DNA of 64,000 bases from Halomonas sp. M20 (GTDB taxonomy: Bacteria > Pseudomonadota > Gammaproteobacteria > Pseudomonadales > Halomonadaceae): contig NZ_JACNMQ010000003.1 in assembly GCF_020622265.1 (NCBI RefSeq), positions 1-64,000 on the forward strand, read 5' to 3'. Both the position numbers and the translations under genes were made by a program. The notes beneath the pieces are model-generated. The model was not told where the DNA came from, did no database searches, and saw only the letters and a program-made list of their open reading frames with translations. Shown piece after piece: positions 52,087-60,839 of this stretch. The stretch's first letter is position 1; the number at the start of each line of letters is the position of its first letter.

Positions 52087-53391
52087 ATGTTATCTCCCAT
52101 GCTCGACCCCATTCTCGTCTTGGTCGCCCTGCTCACATTGATCGGCGTTGGCTTGCCGATCTTTCTGGCGCTGGGACTTTCCGGATTGCTGGGTCTGTAC
52201 ATGGCACGGGGTTCGATGGCGTTCTTCTTTGCGCCCTCCTCGCTATTCGGCCAACTCAACAGCTTCGAGCTGATCGCGCTGCCACTGTTCATTCTGATGG
52301 GCAATCTGCTTGGCGCCACCCCGGTGGGTGCGAGCCTCTTTCAGGCGGCGGTACGTTGGCTCAACTGGTTGCGCGGTAGCCTGGCGATCTCCTCCGTGGG
52401 CGCGTCGGCGATGTTCGGTGCGGTATCCGGGGTTAGCCTGGCCGGGGTTGCCGCGGTGGGCTCGATTGCCGTGCCACAGATGCTGGAACGAGGCTATAGC
52501 CGCTCCCTGGCCGCGGGATCGGTGGTTTGCGCCGGGGCTTTGGCGATGCTGATTCCACCCAGCGTGCCGTTCATCATTTATGGGGCGGTCTCCAGCGTCT
52601 CGGTGGCAGATCTATTCATCGGCGGGATCGTGCCGGGCATCGTCCTGGCATTGGCGCTGTCGCTTTATATCTATATTCGCGTGCGCATTCATCCGGAGGA
52701 AGCGCCGGCCGTTGATCAGCGGTTCACCTGGAAGGAGCGCTTCTTCAGCCTGGTCAATATCTGGCATGCGGCCCTATTGGTGGTAGCGGTGCTGGGCTCG
52801 ATCTATTCGGGTTTGGCCACGCCCAGCGAGGCTGCTGGAATAGGCGCGCTTGGGGCCTTCCTGATCGCGACGGTGGTCTTTCGCGCGCTGAGCATTCGTA
52901 AGTGCTGCGAGATTTTCGGCGCCACCGCACGCATCAGTGGTGCCATCCTGCTGATCATCGGCTGTGCCAAGATCTTCGGCGATTATCTCAACATGGTGCG
53001 CGTGCCCCAGACCCTGACCGAACTGCTGACTGCCAGCAGCTTGCCGGCCTGGGCCATCCTGCTGGCCATCATGCTGCTGTTGATACTGCTCGGCATGATC
53101 GTCGATGCGGTGTCGTTGATCGTGGTGACCACCCCGGTGCTGCTTCCGCTGATCGAGGCGCTGGGTTACGACCCGCTGTGGTTCGGTATCGTGCTGGTGC
53201 TGAATCTGGAAACCGCCGTGGTGACTCCTCCGGTGGGCCTCAATTTATATGCCCTGCGCGGAGTCTGTCCTGAACTCTCGATCGAGGAGATCATTCGTAG
53301 CGCCCTGCCCTTCGTGGGCGTGCAGTTTCTGGTGCTGATGCTGTTCGTGCTGTTCCCCGGTATCAGCCTGTGGTTGCCAAACCAGATGTAA
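52087..53391 (+). CDS. TRAP transporter large permease subunit (DctM), system 1
   Basis: 434 aa, about twelve to thirteen hydrophobic segments. DctM landmarks are ALPLFILMGNLLGATPVG, SAMFGAVSGVSLAGVAAVG, MLIPPSVPFIIYGAVS, and near the end VTPPVGLNLYALRGV. It translocates a dicarboxylate-type substrate with Na+. It starts 13 bases after the CoA-transferase stop with GGAG before the ATG. Its partners DctP and DctQ follow, which is an unusual M-P-Q order. Confidence 0.92.
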   Translation: MLSPMLDPILVLVALLTLIGVGLPIFLALGLSGLLGLYMARGSMAFFFAPSSLFGQLNSFELIALPLFILMGNLLGATPVGASLFQAAVRWLNWLRGSLAISSVGASAMFGAVSGVSLAGVAAVGSIAVPQMLERGYSRSLAAGSVVCAGALAMLIPPSVPFIIYGAVSSVSVADLFIGGIVPGIVLALALSLYIYIRVRIHPEEAPAVDQRFTWKERFFSLVNIWHAALLVVAVLGSIYSGLATPSEAAGIGALGAFLIATVVFRALSIRKCCEIFGATARISGAILLIIGCAKIFGDYLNMVRVPQTLTELLTASSLPAWAILLAIMLLLILLGMIVDAVSLIVVTTPVLLPLIEALGYDPLWFGIVLVLNLETAVVTPPVGLNLYALRGVCPELSIEEIIRSALPFVGVQFLVLMLFVLFPGISLWLPNQM

Positions 53392-53408
53392 AAAGAAGAA
53401 ACGTAATA

Positions 53409-53419
53409 TATGCATACAA
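53409..53419. promoter_or_regulatory. TGCATACAA half-palindromic site before dctP of system 1
   Basis: TATGCATACAA contains the palindrome TATGCATA and shares TGCATACAA with the operators upstream of the GntR gene. It lies 22 bases upstream of dctP. An internal promoter under the same regulator is possible. Confidence 0.4.
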
Positions 53420-53440
53420 AAACAAGTAAGGAGAAGCGAC

Positions 53441-54487
53441 ATGTCAATGACCCGTCGAGAACTACTCAAATACGGCACCTTCGCCAGCGCTAGCGCCGCC
53501 CTGCTCGGTGGGCAGGGTCTGTTTGCGCGCCGCGCCCAGGCCGCGACCACCCTGACCGGGGTGAACTACATCACGCCCTCCTACGAGGCGCTGAGCTACG
53601 GCTCCAATGGCTTCATCGATTATATCAAGGAGAATGGCGGCGATGCGGTCAACGTCGACTACTATCACTCCGGTCAGTTGCTCAAGGCGGATGAGCAGTT
53701 GCCCGCGTTGCGGGCCGGCAATATCGACTTCATGTTCCACACCACCTCCTACATCACCCGCTCGCTACCGATTTTGGGTATCACCGGCCTGCCGGGCGTC
53801 GTTGGCGAGTTGTACCGCAATCCTGACCGCCTGGCCCAAGGCAGTCCACTGTTCAAACTGATCAACAAGGAGTTGGCCAAGGATAACCTGTACATGCTCA
53901 CCGCCGGCGGTGGCATTCTCGAACCCGAGTATATCTGGAGCGGCGATGCCAAACCGGTGCGCTCCCTCAAGGATCTTCGCGGCGAGAAGGTGCGCGTGGT
54001 CAGCTTCGAGGCGACCAAGGCCCTCGAGCCTTACGGTATCGCGGCGGTGCGCATTCCTTCCTCGGAAACCTACATGGCATTGCAGCGCGGCACCGTGGAC
54101 GCTGGCGTCTTCAATATTTCCACAATCATCGGTCGCAGCCTGCAGGAGCAGCTCGCCTATTGTTACAAGCTGCCGACCACCGGCTTTACCGTTGCGCCCT
54201 TCATGCTGCGGGATCGCTGGGACACCCTGGACGGTGACATCAAAGACGCGCTGCAAGGAGCCGCGGGATGGTACGACGACAACTTCGCCAGTTACTGCAA
54301 TGACACTATCTACCCTGAACAGTACTGGCCCAAGGTCGAATCCGCCGGTGTTGAGGTTATTCAACCATCCGAGGAAGATATCGCCACATTCAACGAGGCT
54401 ACCCAGTCTGTATGGGAACACTGGAAAGGCGAAGTCGGCCAGAAGGTCGGTGAACGCGCCATTGCGCTGGCGCTGGGCGAATCATGA
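53441..54487 (+). CDS. TRAP transporter solute-binding protein (DctP), system 1, Tat signal
   Basis: 348 aa. The N-terminus MSMTRRELLKYGTF has the twin-arginine motif (TRRELLK) followed by a hydrophobic stretch and cleavage near AQA (residue 34), so it is probably exported folded. The mature protein is a DctP fold with LPALRAGNIDFMFH, VRSLKDLRGEKVRVVSFEA and YMALQRGTVDAGVF. The Arg in EKVRV is the usual carboxylate clamp. Its last 4 bases overlap the dctQ start. Confidence 0.88.
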   Translation: MSMTRRELLKYGTFASASAALLGGQGLFARRAQAATTLTGVNYITPSYEALSYGSNGFIDYIKENGGDAVNVDYYHSGQLLKADEQLPALRAGNIDFMFHTTSYITRSLPILGITGLPGVVGELYRNPDRLAQGSPLFKLINKELAKDNLYMLTAGGGILEPEYIWSGDAKPVRSLKDLRGEKVRVVSFEATKALEPYGIAAVRIPSSETYMALQRGTVDAGVFNISTIIGRSLQEQLAYCYKLPTTGFTVAPFMLRDRWDTLDGDIKDALQGAAGWYDDNFASYCNDTIYPEQYWPKVESAGVEVIQPSEEDIATFNEATQSVWEHWKGEVGQKVGERAIALALGES

Positions 54488-55008
54488 TGAGCTCGTTTGT
54501 CCTGCGCGGCTGGGATGGCCTCTTGGCCGCCCTGCGCTGGAGTTCGATGGCGGTGCTGGCGTTCATGATGCTAACCGTCTGCTACGACGCCACCATGCGC
54601 TATGTGTTTACCGCGCCGACCAGTTGGAGCCTGGAGATCAACTCCTTTCTGATCGTCTATCTGGCGGTGATCGCGGCGGCGGAGGCTCAGCGTCACGACG
54701 CGCATATTCGTATCACCTTCTTCCAGAACAAGCTGCCGACACGGTTTCAAGCGCTGATCGCTATCGCTACCGGTCTGCTGGGAGCGCTGTTCTGCGCGAT
54801 CCTGGTATGGCGAGGGGGATTGTTGGCATTGCAGGCCTTCGAGTACGGCGAGCGGGTGTCGAGCGCCTTCGGCACCCCCATGGTGCTGCCCTATGCATTG
54901 ATACCGGTGGGCTTCACCGCCCTGGGCCTGCAGTTCCTGGTCGATGCGCTGAGCGCGGGCTATCGCTTGATTCACCCTGCCAATGAGGAGGACTCTTCCC
55001 ATGGCTAA
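54484..55008 (+). CDS. TRAP transporter small permease subunit (DctQ), system 1
   Basis: 174 aa, four membrane helices (about residues 18-38, 50-70, 88-108 and 130-150). RYVFTAPTSWSLEINSFLIV and the AEAQRHDAHIRI stretch are typical of DctQ. It overlaps dctP by 4 bases (ATGA) and runs 8 bases into the lyase gene. Confidence 0.9.
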   Translation: MMSSFVLRGWDGLLAALRWSSMAVLAFMMLTVCYDATMRYVFTAPTSWSLEINSFLIVYLAVIAAAEAQRHDAHIRITFFQNKLPTRFQALIAIATGLLGALFCAILVWRGGLLALQAFEYGERVSSAFGTPMVLPYALIPVGFTALGLQFLVDALSAGYRLIHPANEEDSSHG

Positions 55009-56017
55009 GACTTTAAGGGCTAAGACCCTGAACGACACCTTGAACACTGCGCCTCGGAGGGCGGACATCGTCGAGGTCGCCCCGCGAGACGGCTTCCAGT
55101 CAATCAATGACCCGCTGCCCACGGAGGACAAGATTCGCTGCATTCAGTCGCTGCTCGATGCGGGCATCACGCGCCTGGAGATCGGCTCCTTCGTCAGTCC
55201 CAAGGCGGTGCCGCAAATGGCGGATATTGGCGAGATCGTCGCGGCCTTCGTCGATCGTCCGGACATCCGCCTGGCCGCGCTGATCCCTAATCTCAAGGGC
55301 GCGGAACTAGCGCTGGACAGCGGCATCCGCGAGCTAGTGTTCGTGGTCTCGGTCTCCGAGCCTCATAACCAAAGCAACGTGCGTCAGAGCGTCGCCGATT
55401 CGCTGGCGAGCTTTGAAACCATCATCGAACGGCTACGTGCTTTGGATGACCAAGACAGACTTCGTATGCGACTGGATCTGGGTACGAGCTTCGATTGCCC
55501 CTATGCGGGACGCATTGATTGGCAACAAGTCGAAGCAGTGCTGGCCCCGGCACTGGAAATGACTCAGGGCGTCGAACTGGAAGTCGCACTCTGCGATACC
55601 ACTGGGCGTGCCACGCCCTACCAGGTCGCCGAGCACTTCAGCCGTCTTGGTGCGCGCTACCAGGATGATCGCCTGTCCTGGGCCTTTCACGGTCACGATA
55701 CCTATGGCATGGGCGTGGCCAATGCGCTGTTCGCCCTGCAACACGGCGCCACGACACTAGACGCTTCAACCGCCGGATTGGGCGGCTGCCCCTTCGCGCC
55801 GGGCGCGACCGGCAATACCGCCACCGAGGATCTCGTTTATGCACTACAGGACGGACAGATAGACATCGGCATCGATCTGCCTCGACTGCTCGAGGCAGCA
55901 GACATGATCGCGGCGCTGCCCGGCGGTCAGACGGCGAGCCATTTGCGCCACGTACCTAGAGAGAAGGTTCCTAGAGAGAAAGCAACGAGAGGAAATGAAA
56001 ACGAGCGACTAGGCTAG
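55001..56017 (+). CDS. HMG-CoA lyase-like enzyme (DRE-TIM family)
   Basis: 338 aa. VEVAPRDGFQSI holds the Arg-Asp that start the active site, AFHGHDTYGMGVAN the metal-binding His pair, and GLGGCPFAPGATGNTATED the catalytic Cys loop. It cleaves a 3-hydroxy-3-methyl acyl-CoA such as HMG-CoA or citramalyl-CoA. Downstream of a CoA-transferase and between two TRAP systems it fits catabolism of such an acid. GAGGAGGAC precedes the ATG at 55001. Both ends have short tandem duplications (AKTLRAKTLN; VPREKVPREK), outside the barrel. Confidence 0.85.
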   Translation: MAKTLRAKTLNDTLNTAPRRADIVEVAPRDGFQSINDPLPTEDKIRCIQSLLDAGITRLEIGSFVSPKAVPQMADIGEIVAAFVDRPDIRLAALIPNLKGAELALDSGIRELVFVVSVSEPHNQSNVRQSVADSLASFETIIERLRALDDQDRLRMRLDLGTSFDCPYAGRIDWQQVEAVLAPALEMTQGVELEVALCDTTGRATPYQVAEHFSRLGARYQDDRLSWAFHGHDTYGMGVANALFALQHGATTLDASTAGLGGCPFAPGATGNTATEDLVYALQDGQIDIGIDLPRLLEAADMIAALPGGQTASHLRHVPREKVPREKATRGNENERLG

Positions 56018-56059
56018 CCATAACGCCCACTAGTTTTTATCCAAACAACGGAGAACAAA

Positions 56060-57058
56060 ATGAACAAACTACTGACCTCCTTGACCTTCACCGCCATTAC
56101 CTGGGCTTTGATGTCATCCCCGGCCCTGGCGGAACGTACCCTGCGACTGTCGTCGCAAATTCCCGAGAACCACCCCATCGGTGAAAACCTCGGCTTCTTC
56201 GAGGAGCGAGTCGAGAAAATCTCCGACGGCAAGATCCAGGTGCAGATCTATCCCTCAGCACAGCTTTACAAGGGCAGCGAGATCCCTCAGGCGGTGAGCT
56301 CGGGCGCGGTCGACATGGGCCTGGTACTGATCGACGAATACAGCGGCACCCTGCCCGCCACCGGCCTGTTCAGCGTGGCCTTCCTGTTCCCCGACTATGA
56401 CGTGCTGGCCAAGGCAGCAGGGCCAGATAGCCCGGTGCGCCAGCAGCTCGACGAGATGATTCGCGAGACCGGCACCAAGGTGCTGTGGTGGCAGGATTAT
56501 GGCCCAGTTCAGCTGCTGGCCAACGATGCGCCCTTGGTCGATCCGGCGGACATGCAGGACAAGAAGGTGCGAGTGCTAGGCAAGCCCTCCGGTGATTTCA
56601 TCGAGGCGCTCGGCGGCAATCCGGTCAAGATCAGCGGGTCGGAGCAGTTCATGGCCTATCAGCGCGGCACCGTGGACGTGGGCATGACCGGTACCACCGC
56701 CACCCAGTCGCGCAAGCTGTATGAAGTGATGGACTACATCACCATCACCAACCATGCCCAAGTGGAGTTTCTGATCGTCATCAACGACGAGTTGTGGAGC
56801 GAGCTCTCCGAGCAGGAAAAGACTTGGATGAGCGAGGCGGCTCTGGCTGCCGAGCAGAAGATGCGTGAAGAGACCAAGGCCAAGAACCTCGAGGCCAAGC
56901 AGTTTCTCGCCGACGAGACAGACATGGAGGTTGTCGAGCTTACTGAAGAGCAGCTCAAGGCCTGGCAAGAGGCCTCAGAACCTGCCGTACAAGCTTACAT
57001 CGAGACTGCCGGTGAGACCGGTCAGGAACTGGTCGATCAAGTTCGCCAGATGCAATGA
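56060..57058 (+). CDS. TRAP transporter solute-binding protein (DctP), system 2
   Basis: 332 aa. Sec signal peptide (about residues 1-25, ending ALA). DctP features are RLSSQIPENHPIGENLGFF, QIYPSAQLYKGSEIPQAV, KKVRVLGKPSGDFIEALGG with the carboxylate-binding Arg, and QFMAYQRGTVDVGMTG. AACGGAG precedes the ATG. It differs from the system 1 receptor in export route and sequence, so the two probably have different affinities or ligands. Its stop overlaps the next start. Confidence 0.92.
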   Translation: MNKLLTSLTFTAITWALMSSPALAERTLRLSSQIPENHPIGENLGFFEERVEKISDGKIQVQIYPSAQLYKGSEIPQAVSSGAVDMGLVLIDEYSGTLPATGLFSVAFLFPDYDVLAKAAGPDSPVRQQLDEMIRETGTKVLWWQDYGPVQLLANDAPLVDPADMQDKKVRVLGKPSGDFIEALGGNPVKISGSEQFMAYQRGTVDVGMTGTTATQSRKLYEVMDYITITNHAQVEFLIVINDELWSELSEQEKTWMSEAALAAEQKMREETKAKNLEAKQFLADETDMEVVELTEEQLKAWQEASEPAVQAYIETAGETGQELVDQVRQMQ

Positions 57059-57615
57059 GCGATTCCATGCGAGCGGCTTCGAGGCCAAACCCATTAGCCT
57101 GGGTGGATCGCCTGGCCGAGCTGTTGGCGCGGCTGGGCGGTCTATTGGTAGTGATCATCGCCTTGCTGTTGTTCGGTGAGGTGGTGGCGCGCTACGTGTT
57201 TCATGCCCCTACCATCTGGACTCAGGACATCGCCATTACCCTGCAAGTATGGTTCACCTACCTGGGCATGGCCTATGTATTGCGCAAGCGCGAACTGATC
57301 CGTATCACCGCGATCGTGGCCCTGCTCGGCCCGCGTCTGCGGCAGCTAGCGGAAGGCTTCGCACTGGTGGTGATCCTGCTCTTCAGCCTGATGGCGACGG
57401 TCTATGGCTGGGACGTGGTCAGCGAGTCGATTCGTTCTGGGCGGCGCCAGCCGACCATTCTGGAGCTGCCCAACTGGGTCGCGGAACTACCGGTGACCGT
57501 CGGCTTCGCTTTGCTAAGTCTACAGAGTCTGGCGGAATTGATTCGTCTGCCCTTTCGTCCCGCTCCCACCTTCAACCCGGGCGGTGAACACGCCACGAAG
57601 GGCGACGAACAATGA
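57055..57615 (+). CDS. TRAP transporter small permease subunit (DctQ), system 2
   Basis: 186 aa with four membrane helices. RYVFHAPTIWTQDIAITLQV and YVLRKRELIRITAI are typical. The start overlaps the dctP stop by 4 bases (ATGA), and its own stop overlaps dctM in the same way, indicating translational coupling in P-Q-M order. Confidence 0.9.
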   Translation: MSDSMRAASRPNPLAWVDRLAELLARLGGLLVVIIALLLFGEVVARYVFHAPTIWTQDIAITLQVWFTYLGMAYVLRKRELIRITAIVALLGPRLRQLAEGFALVVILLFSLMATVYGWDVVSESIRSGRRQPTILELPNWVAELPVTVGFALLSLQSLAELIRLPFRPAPTFNPGGEHATKGDEQ

Positions 57616-58889
57616 CCCTGCTGGTGATCTTCGGCACACTGCTGCTGTTATTGTTCAGCGGCCTGCCGGTAGCCTTCGCCCTGGCGGCGCTAGGCACGCT
57701 AATGCTCCTGGTGGAAGGGCTACCGCTGGTGATGGTGGCCCAGAATCTGCACGGTGCCTTAGACAACTTCGTGCTGCTGTCGGTGCCACTGTTTCTCTTG
57801 ATGTCGAATATTCTGCTCAAGGGCGGAGTAGGCCGCGATCTGTTCGCCGCCGTGCAGAGCTGGGTCGGCCACTGGCCCGGCGGATTGGGTATTGCGGCGC
57901 TGCTCTCCTGCGGGCTGTTCTCGGCGATTTCCGGCAGCTCCGTGGCCACGGCGGCCACCGTGGGCACCGTGGCGATTCCAGAGATGACTGAGCGCGGCTA
58001 TGCCAAGTCGTTCACCTTAGGGCTGCTCGCCGCCGGCGGCACCTTGGGCATCCTGATTCCGCCTTCCATCCCGCTGATCGTCTACGGCGTGATCGTCGAG
58101 GAGAGCATCGGCAAGTTGTTTTTGGCGGGCATCGGGCCAGGCCTTTTGCTGCTGGTGCTGTTCTGTCTTTATGTGGCGCTGTACGCCAAATTCTCCTCCG
58201 CCCACCGGCCCACCCCCAAGGCGAGCCGCGCGGAGCGTTACCGTGCCACCCTGCGAGCGCTGCCGTCCACAATCCTGGCGATCGTCATGATCGGCGGCAT
58301 CTACACCGGCGTATTCACGCCCACGGAGGCCTCGGCGGTCGGCGCCGTACTCGCCTTTATCCTGACGGCGTTTTTGCTCCGCACTTTGACCCGGGAGACG
58401 TTCGTCGCGGCGGTGCGCCAGACGCTATCGACCACTATCGTGCTGTTTCTGGTGATCATCGGCGCCAAGATCTTCGGCAAGGCGGTCACACTCTATCAGG
58501 TACCGCTGATGATCTCCCAACTGGTCGACACCCATCTGGAGTCCGTGGCGATGTTCCTGCTGGTCGTGGCCCTGATCCTGCTGTTCATCGGGCTTTTCCT
58601 AGAGAGCCTATCGATGCTGCTGATCATGGTGCCGATGCTGATCCCGTCGGTGCTGGCGCTCGGCATCGACCCCATCTGGTTCGGCATCTTCTTCGTGGTG
58701 CTGATCGAGATTGCATTGATCACGCCACCGGTTGGTCTGAACCTGTTCGTCATTCAGGCCGTGGCAAACACCAACTTGGGCACCGTGATCCGCGGCGTGA
58801 GTCCGTTCATTCTATTGATGCTGCTATCCGTGATCATCCTGGGGCTAGTACCGAGTATCGTGCTCTACATTCCTTTCGTGTTGAATTAG
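57612..58889 (+). CDS. TRAP transporter large permease subunit (DctM), system 2
   Basis: 425 aa, about twelve helices. LSVPLFLLMSNILLKGGVGR, ISGSSVATAATVGTVAIPEM, LGILIPPSIPLIVYGVIVEE and ITPPVGLNLFVIQAVAN are DctM signatures. It completes the second TRAP system and ends the plus-strand catabolic locus; rsmE is convergent 28 bases downstream with no clear hairpin between. Confidence 0.93.
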   Translation: MTLLVIFGTLLLLLFSGLPVAFALAALGTLMLLVEGLPLVMVAQNLHGALDNFVLLSVPLFLLMSNILLKGGVGRDLFAAVQSWVGHWPGGLGIAALLSCGLFSAISGSSVATAATVGTVAIPEMTERGYAKSFTLGLLAAGGTLGILIPPSIPLIVYGVIVEESIGKLFLAGIGPGLLLLVLFCLYVALYAKFSSAHRPTPKASRAERYRATLRALPSTILAIVMIGGIYTGVFTPTEASAVGAVLAFILTAFLLRTLTRETFVAAVRQTLSTTIVLFLVIIGAKIFGKAVTLYQVPLMISQLVDTHLESVAMFLLVVALILLFIGLFLESLSMLLIMVPMLIPSVLALGIDPIWFGIFFVVLIEIALITPPVGLNLFVIQAVANTNLGTVIRGVSPFILLMLLSVIILGLVPSIVLYIPFVLN

Positions 58890-58917
58890 AGACAGTCCGG
58901 CGAGTTGGCGGAATGGC

Positions 58918-59643
58918 TCATAAATCGCCGAAATAATGTTGCAGCAAACTTAATGCGACGACCGGCGCGGTCTCGGTGCGCAGGATGCGCGGGCCCAATG
59001 TCAGCGCCGTGAAGCCTGCCTGCTGAGCGCGGATGACTTCTTCTTCGGAAAGTCCCCCTTCGGGGCCGATCAACAAGGCCGCCTTGCGAACGTCCTCGGC
59101 CTCGCGCCAGGAGGATTTTGTCGCGGGATGCAGCACCAGCCGCAGCGGCTCGTCTCGCGCCGCCAACCAATCCTGCAGAGGTCGAGGGGAATGAATTCTT
59201 GGCACGGTAGCACGGCCGCACTGCTCGCAGGCGCTGACCGCCACCGCCTGCCAATGGGTGTGCTTCTTCGCCTCGCGCTCGCTTTTCAAGCGCACGTCGC
59301 CACGGACGGTATACAGGGGAGTAATGGCGGCCACGCCCAGTTCGACGGCTTTCTGGATGGCGTAGTCCATGCGGTCGCCTTTGGAAACCGCTTGGCCCAG
59401 ATGCACCGCCAGCGGCGACTCGCTGCGCCCCGGCGAAACGCTATCGACCCGCGCCAGAACGCGTTTGCGGTTTACTTCAACGAGTACGGCCGTCGCCTCA
59501 AGGCCACGGCCGTCGAATAGCACAAGCGGTGCGCCTTCCCGCTGACGCAACACCGTTACCACATGTCGCGCTGCGCTCTCGGGCAGAAGTACGTCACTGC
59601 CCGGTTCGAGGAGCGCATCGACATAAATCCGGAGATCGCTCAT
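58918..59643 (-). CDS. rsmE: 16S rRNA m3U1498 methyltransferase
   Basis: 241 aa, SPOUT fold. N-terminal PUA-like domain and C-terminal knot with LLIGPEGGLSEEEV and LTLGPRILRTETAPVVAL. It methylates U1498 of 16S rRNA using S-adenosylmethionine. It starts 5 bases past the secB stop, with only a weak ribosome site, so translation may be coupled to secB. Confidence 0.95.
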   Translation of the reverse strand: MSDLRIYVDALLEPGSDVLLPESAARHVVTVLRQREGAPLVLFDGRGLEATAVLVEVNRKRVLARVDSVSPGRSESPLAVHLGQAVSKGDRMDYAIQKAVELGVAAITPLYTVRGDVRLKSEREAKKHTHWQAVAVSACEQCGRATVPRIHSPRPLQDWLAARDEPLRLVLHPATKSSWREAEDVRKAALLIGPEGGLSEEEVIRAQQAGFTALTLGPRILRTETAPVVALSLLQHYFGDL

Positions 59644-59648
59644 CGGTG

Positions 59649-60137
59649 TTACTGGGTGCTCTCGCTACCCTCGCTCTGGCGCTGTTTCTTCTGGGCATAC
59701 ATGGCTTCGAAGTTCACCGGCGCCAGCATCAATGGAGGGAAGCTACCCCGGCTGACCAGGTTGTCGATGCACTCCCTAGCGTAAGGGAACAACACGTTGG
59801 GGCAGAAGGCGCCCAAGGTGTGATCCAGCTGATCGCCTTGAAGCCCGGTAATGCGGAACAGGCCGCCCTGCTCGATCTCCGCCAGAAAACAGGTATTGCC
59901 TGTCTCGCTGTGATTGATCTGAGCAGTCACCTTGACGACGACCTCATAGAGATCTTCCGAGATCTGGGTGCTGTGAGTCCCCAGGTCGACGCTGACCTTG
60001 GGCTTGAAGGCTTCCTGGAACACCTGGGGCGAATTCGGTGATTCGAAGGAAATATCCTTGATATAGATACGCTGCAGGGCGAACTGCAGCTGCTGCTGAT
60101 CCTGGCCCTGTGCGGCCTGGTTGTTCTCTTCCGCCAT
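59649..60137 (-). CDS. secB: Protein-export chaperone SecB
   Basis: 162 aa. FALQRIYIKDISFESPNSP at residues about 16-34, ICEDLYEVVVKVTA-like EDLYEVVVKVTAQ, and CPNVLFPYARECIDNLVSRG with PPLMLAPVNFEAMYAQ are the conserved SecB segments. It keeps secretory proteins unfolded and delivers them to SecA. GGGAG precedes the ATG. In many relatives grxC lies between the YibN-type gene and secB, but here only 57 bases separate them. Confidence 0.96.
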   Translation of the reverse strand: MAEENNQAAQGQDQQQLQFALQRIYIKDISFESPNSPQVFQEAFKPKVSVDLGTHSTQISEDLYEVVVKVTAQINHSETGNTCFLAEIEQGGLFRITGLQGDQLDHTLGAFCPNVLFPYARECIDNLVSRGSFPPLMLAPVNFEAMYAQKKQRQSEGSESTQ

Positions 60138-60194
60138 GTTGAAGCTCCCTTATAGAATCTTGTATGAACTCGTGTGAACGCTCAGAGGGATGAT

Positions 60195-60614
60195 CTACTT
60201 CCTGACCACGGGCAGATTATCGGCATGCCACTGGGCCATTCCACCCTTGAGCTTTGATACCCGCTCGAACCCGGCCTTGGTCAACTTGGCCACGGCGATG
60301 CCGGATGCCTGCCCCTGCTTACAGACAACGATGATCGGCTTGCCCTTGTGCTTCTCGAGCTCATTCATCCGGTCGTCGAGCTTGCTCTGGGGAATATTTC
60401 GTGCACCGGCGATGTGGCCGGCCTTGAAATCGTTGGCATCGCGAATGTCGATGACAGCGGCATCCTCACGGTTGATCAAGGTGGTGGCTTCACTGGCATC
60501 GACACCGTGATTGCCCCGCTTGAACTCGTAGCCAAGCCAGGCCGCAAGTACTGCCACAAAGGCACCCACTAGCAGTGGATGATTCTGAATGAATTCGAAC
60601 AGCTGATCGATCAT
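60195..60614 (-). CDS. Membrane-anchored rhodanese-like protein (YibN type)
   Basis: 139 aa. One N-terminal membrane helix (about residues 14-30) and a rhodanese domain (about 40-135) with AAVIDIRDANDFKAGHI and the active-site loop VVCKQGQASGIA containing the catalytic Cys. It is first in a rhodanese-secB-rsmE unit and divergent from gpmI. Probable sulfurtransferase; acceptor unknown. Confidence 0.88.
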   Translation of the reverse strand: MIDQLFEFIQNHPLLVGAFVAVLAAWLGYEFKRGNHGVDASEATTLINREDAAVIDIRDANDFKAGHIAGARNIPQSKLDDRMNELEKHKGKPIIVVCKQGQASGIAVAKLTKAGFERVSKLKGGMAQWHADNLPVVRK

Positions 60615-60726
60615 GGGTCCAGGTAACTCTTATTGAACATAAGTGACGCTTGTTGGAATCGGCCCCTGTTGTCGGGCGGCGCCTAGTATACACAAGCCTT
60701 GGCTCTGCGTCCGTCATGCTGTGGCT

Positions 60727-60755
60727 GTGACGCCTGACGGCCCCTACGGTATGAT
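60727..60755 (+). promoter_or_regulatory. Probable sigma-70 promoter of gpmI
   Basis: GTGACG (60727-60732) and TATGAT (60750-60755) are separated by exactly 17 bp, giving a start near 60762, about 78 bases upstream of gpmI. Confidence 0.5.
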
Positions 60756-60839
60756 AGCGCCAGACATTACCTGTCACGAAACGGATGCGCAGCCCAAGAG
60801 GCGTGCGGCGAACAACGATTATCCAAAGCGAGGCCAAGC

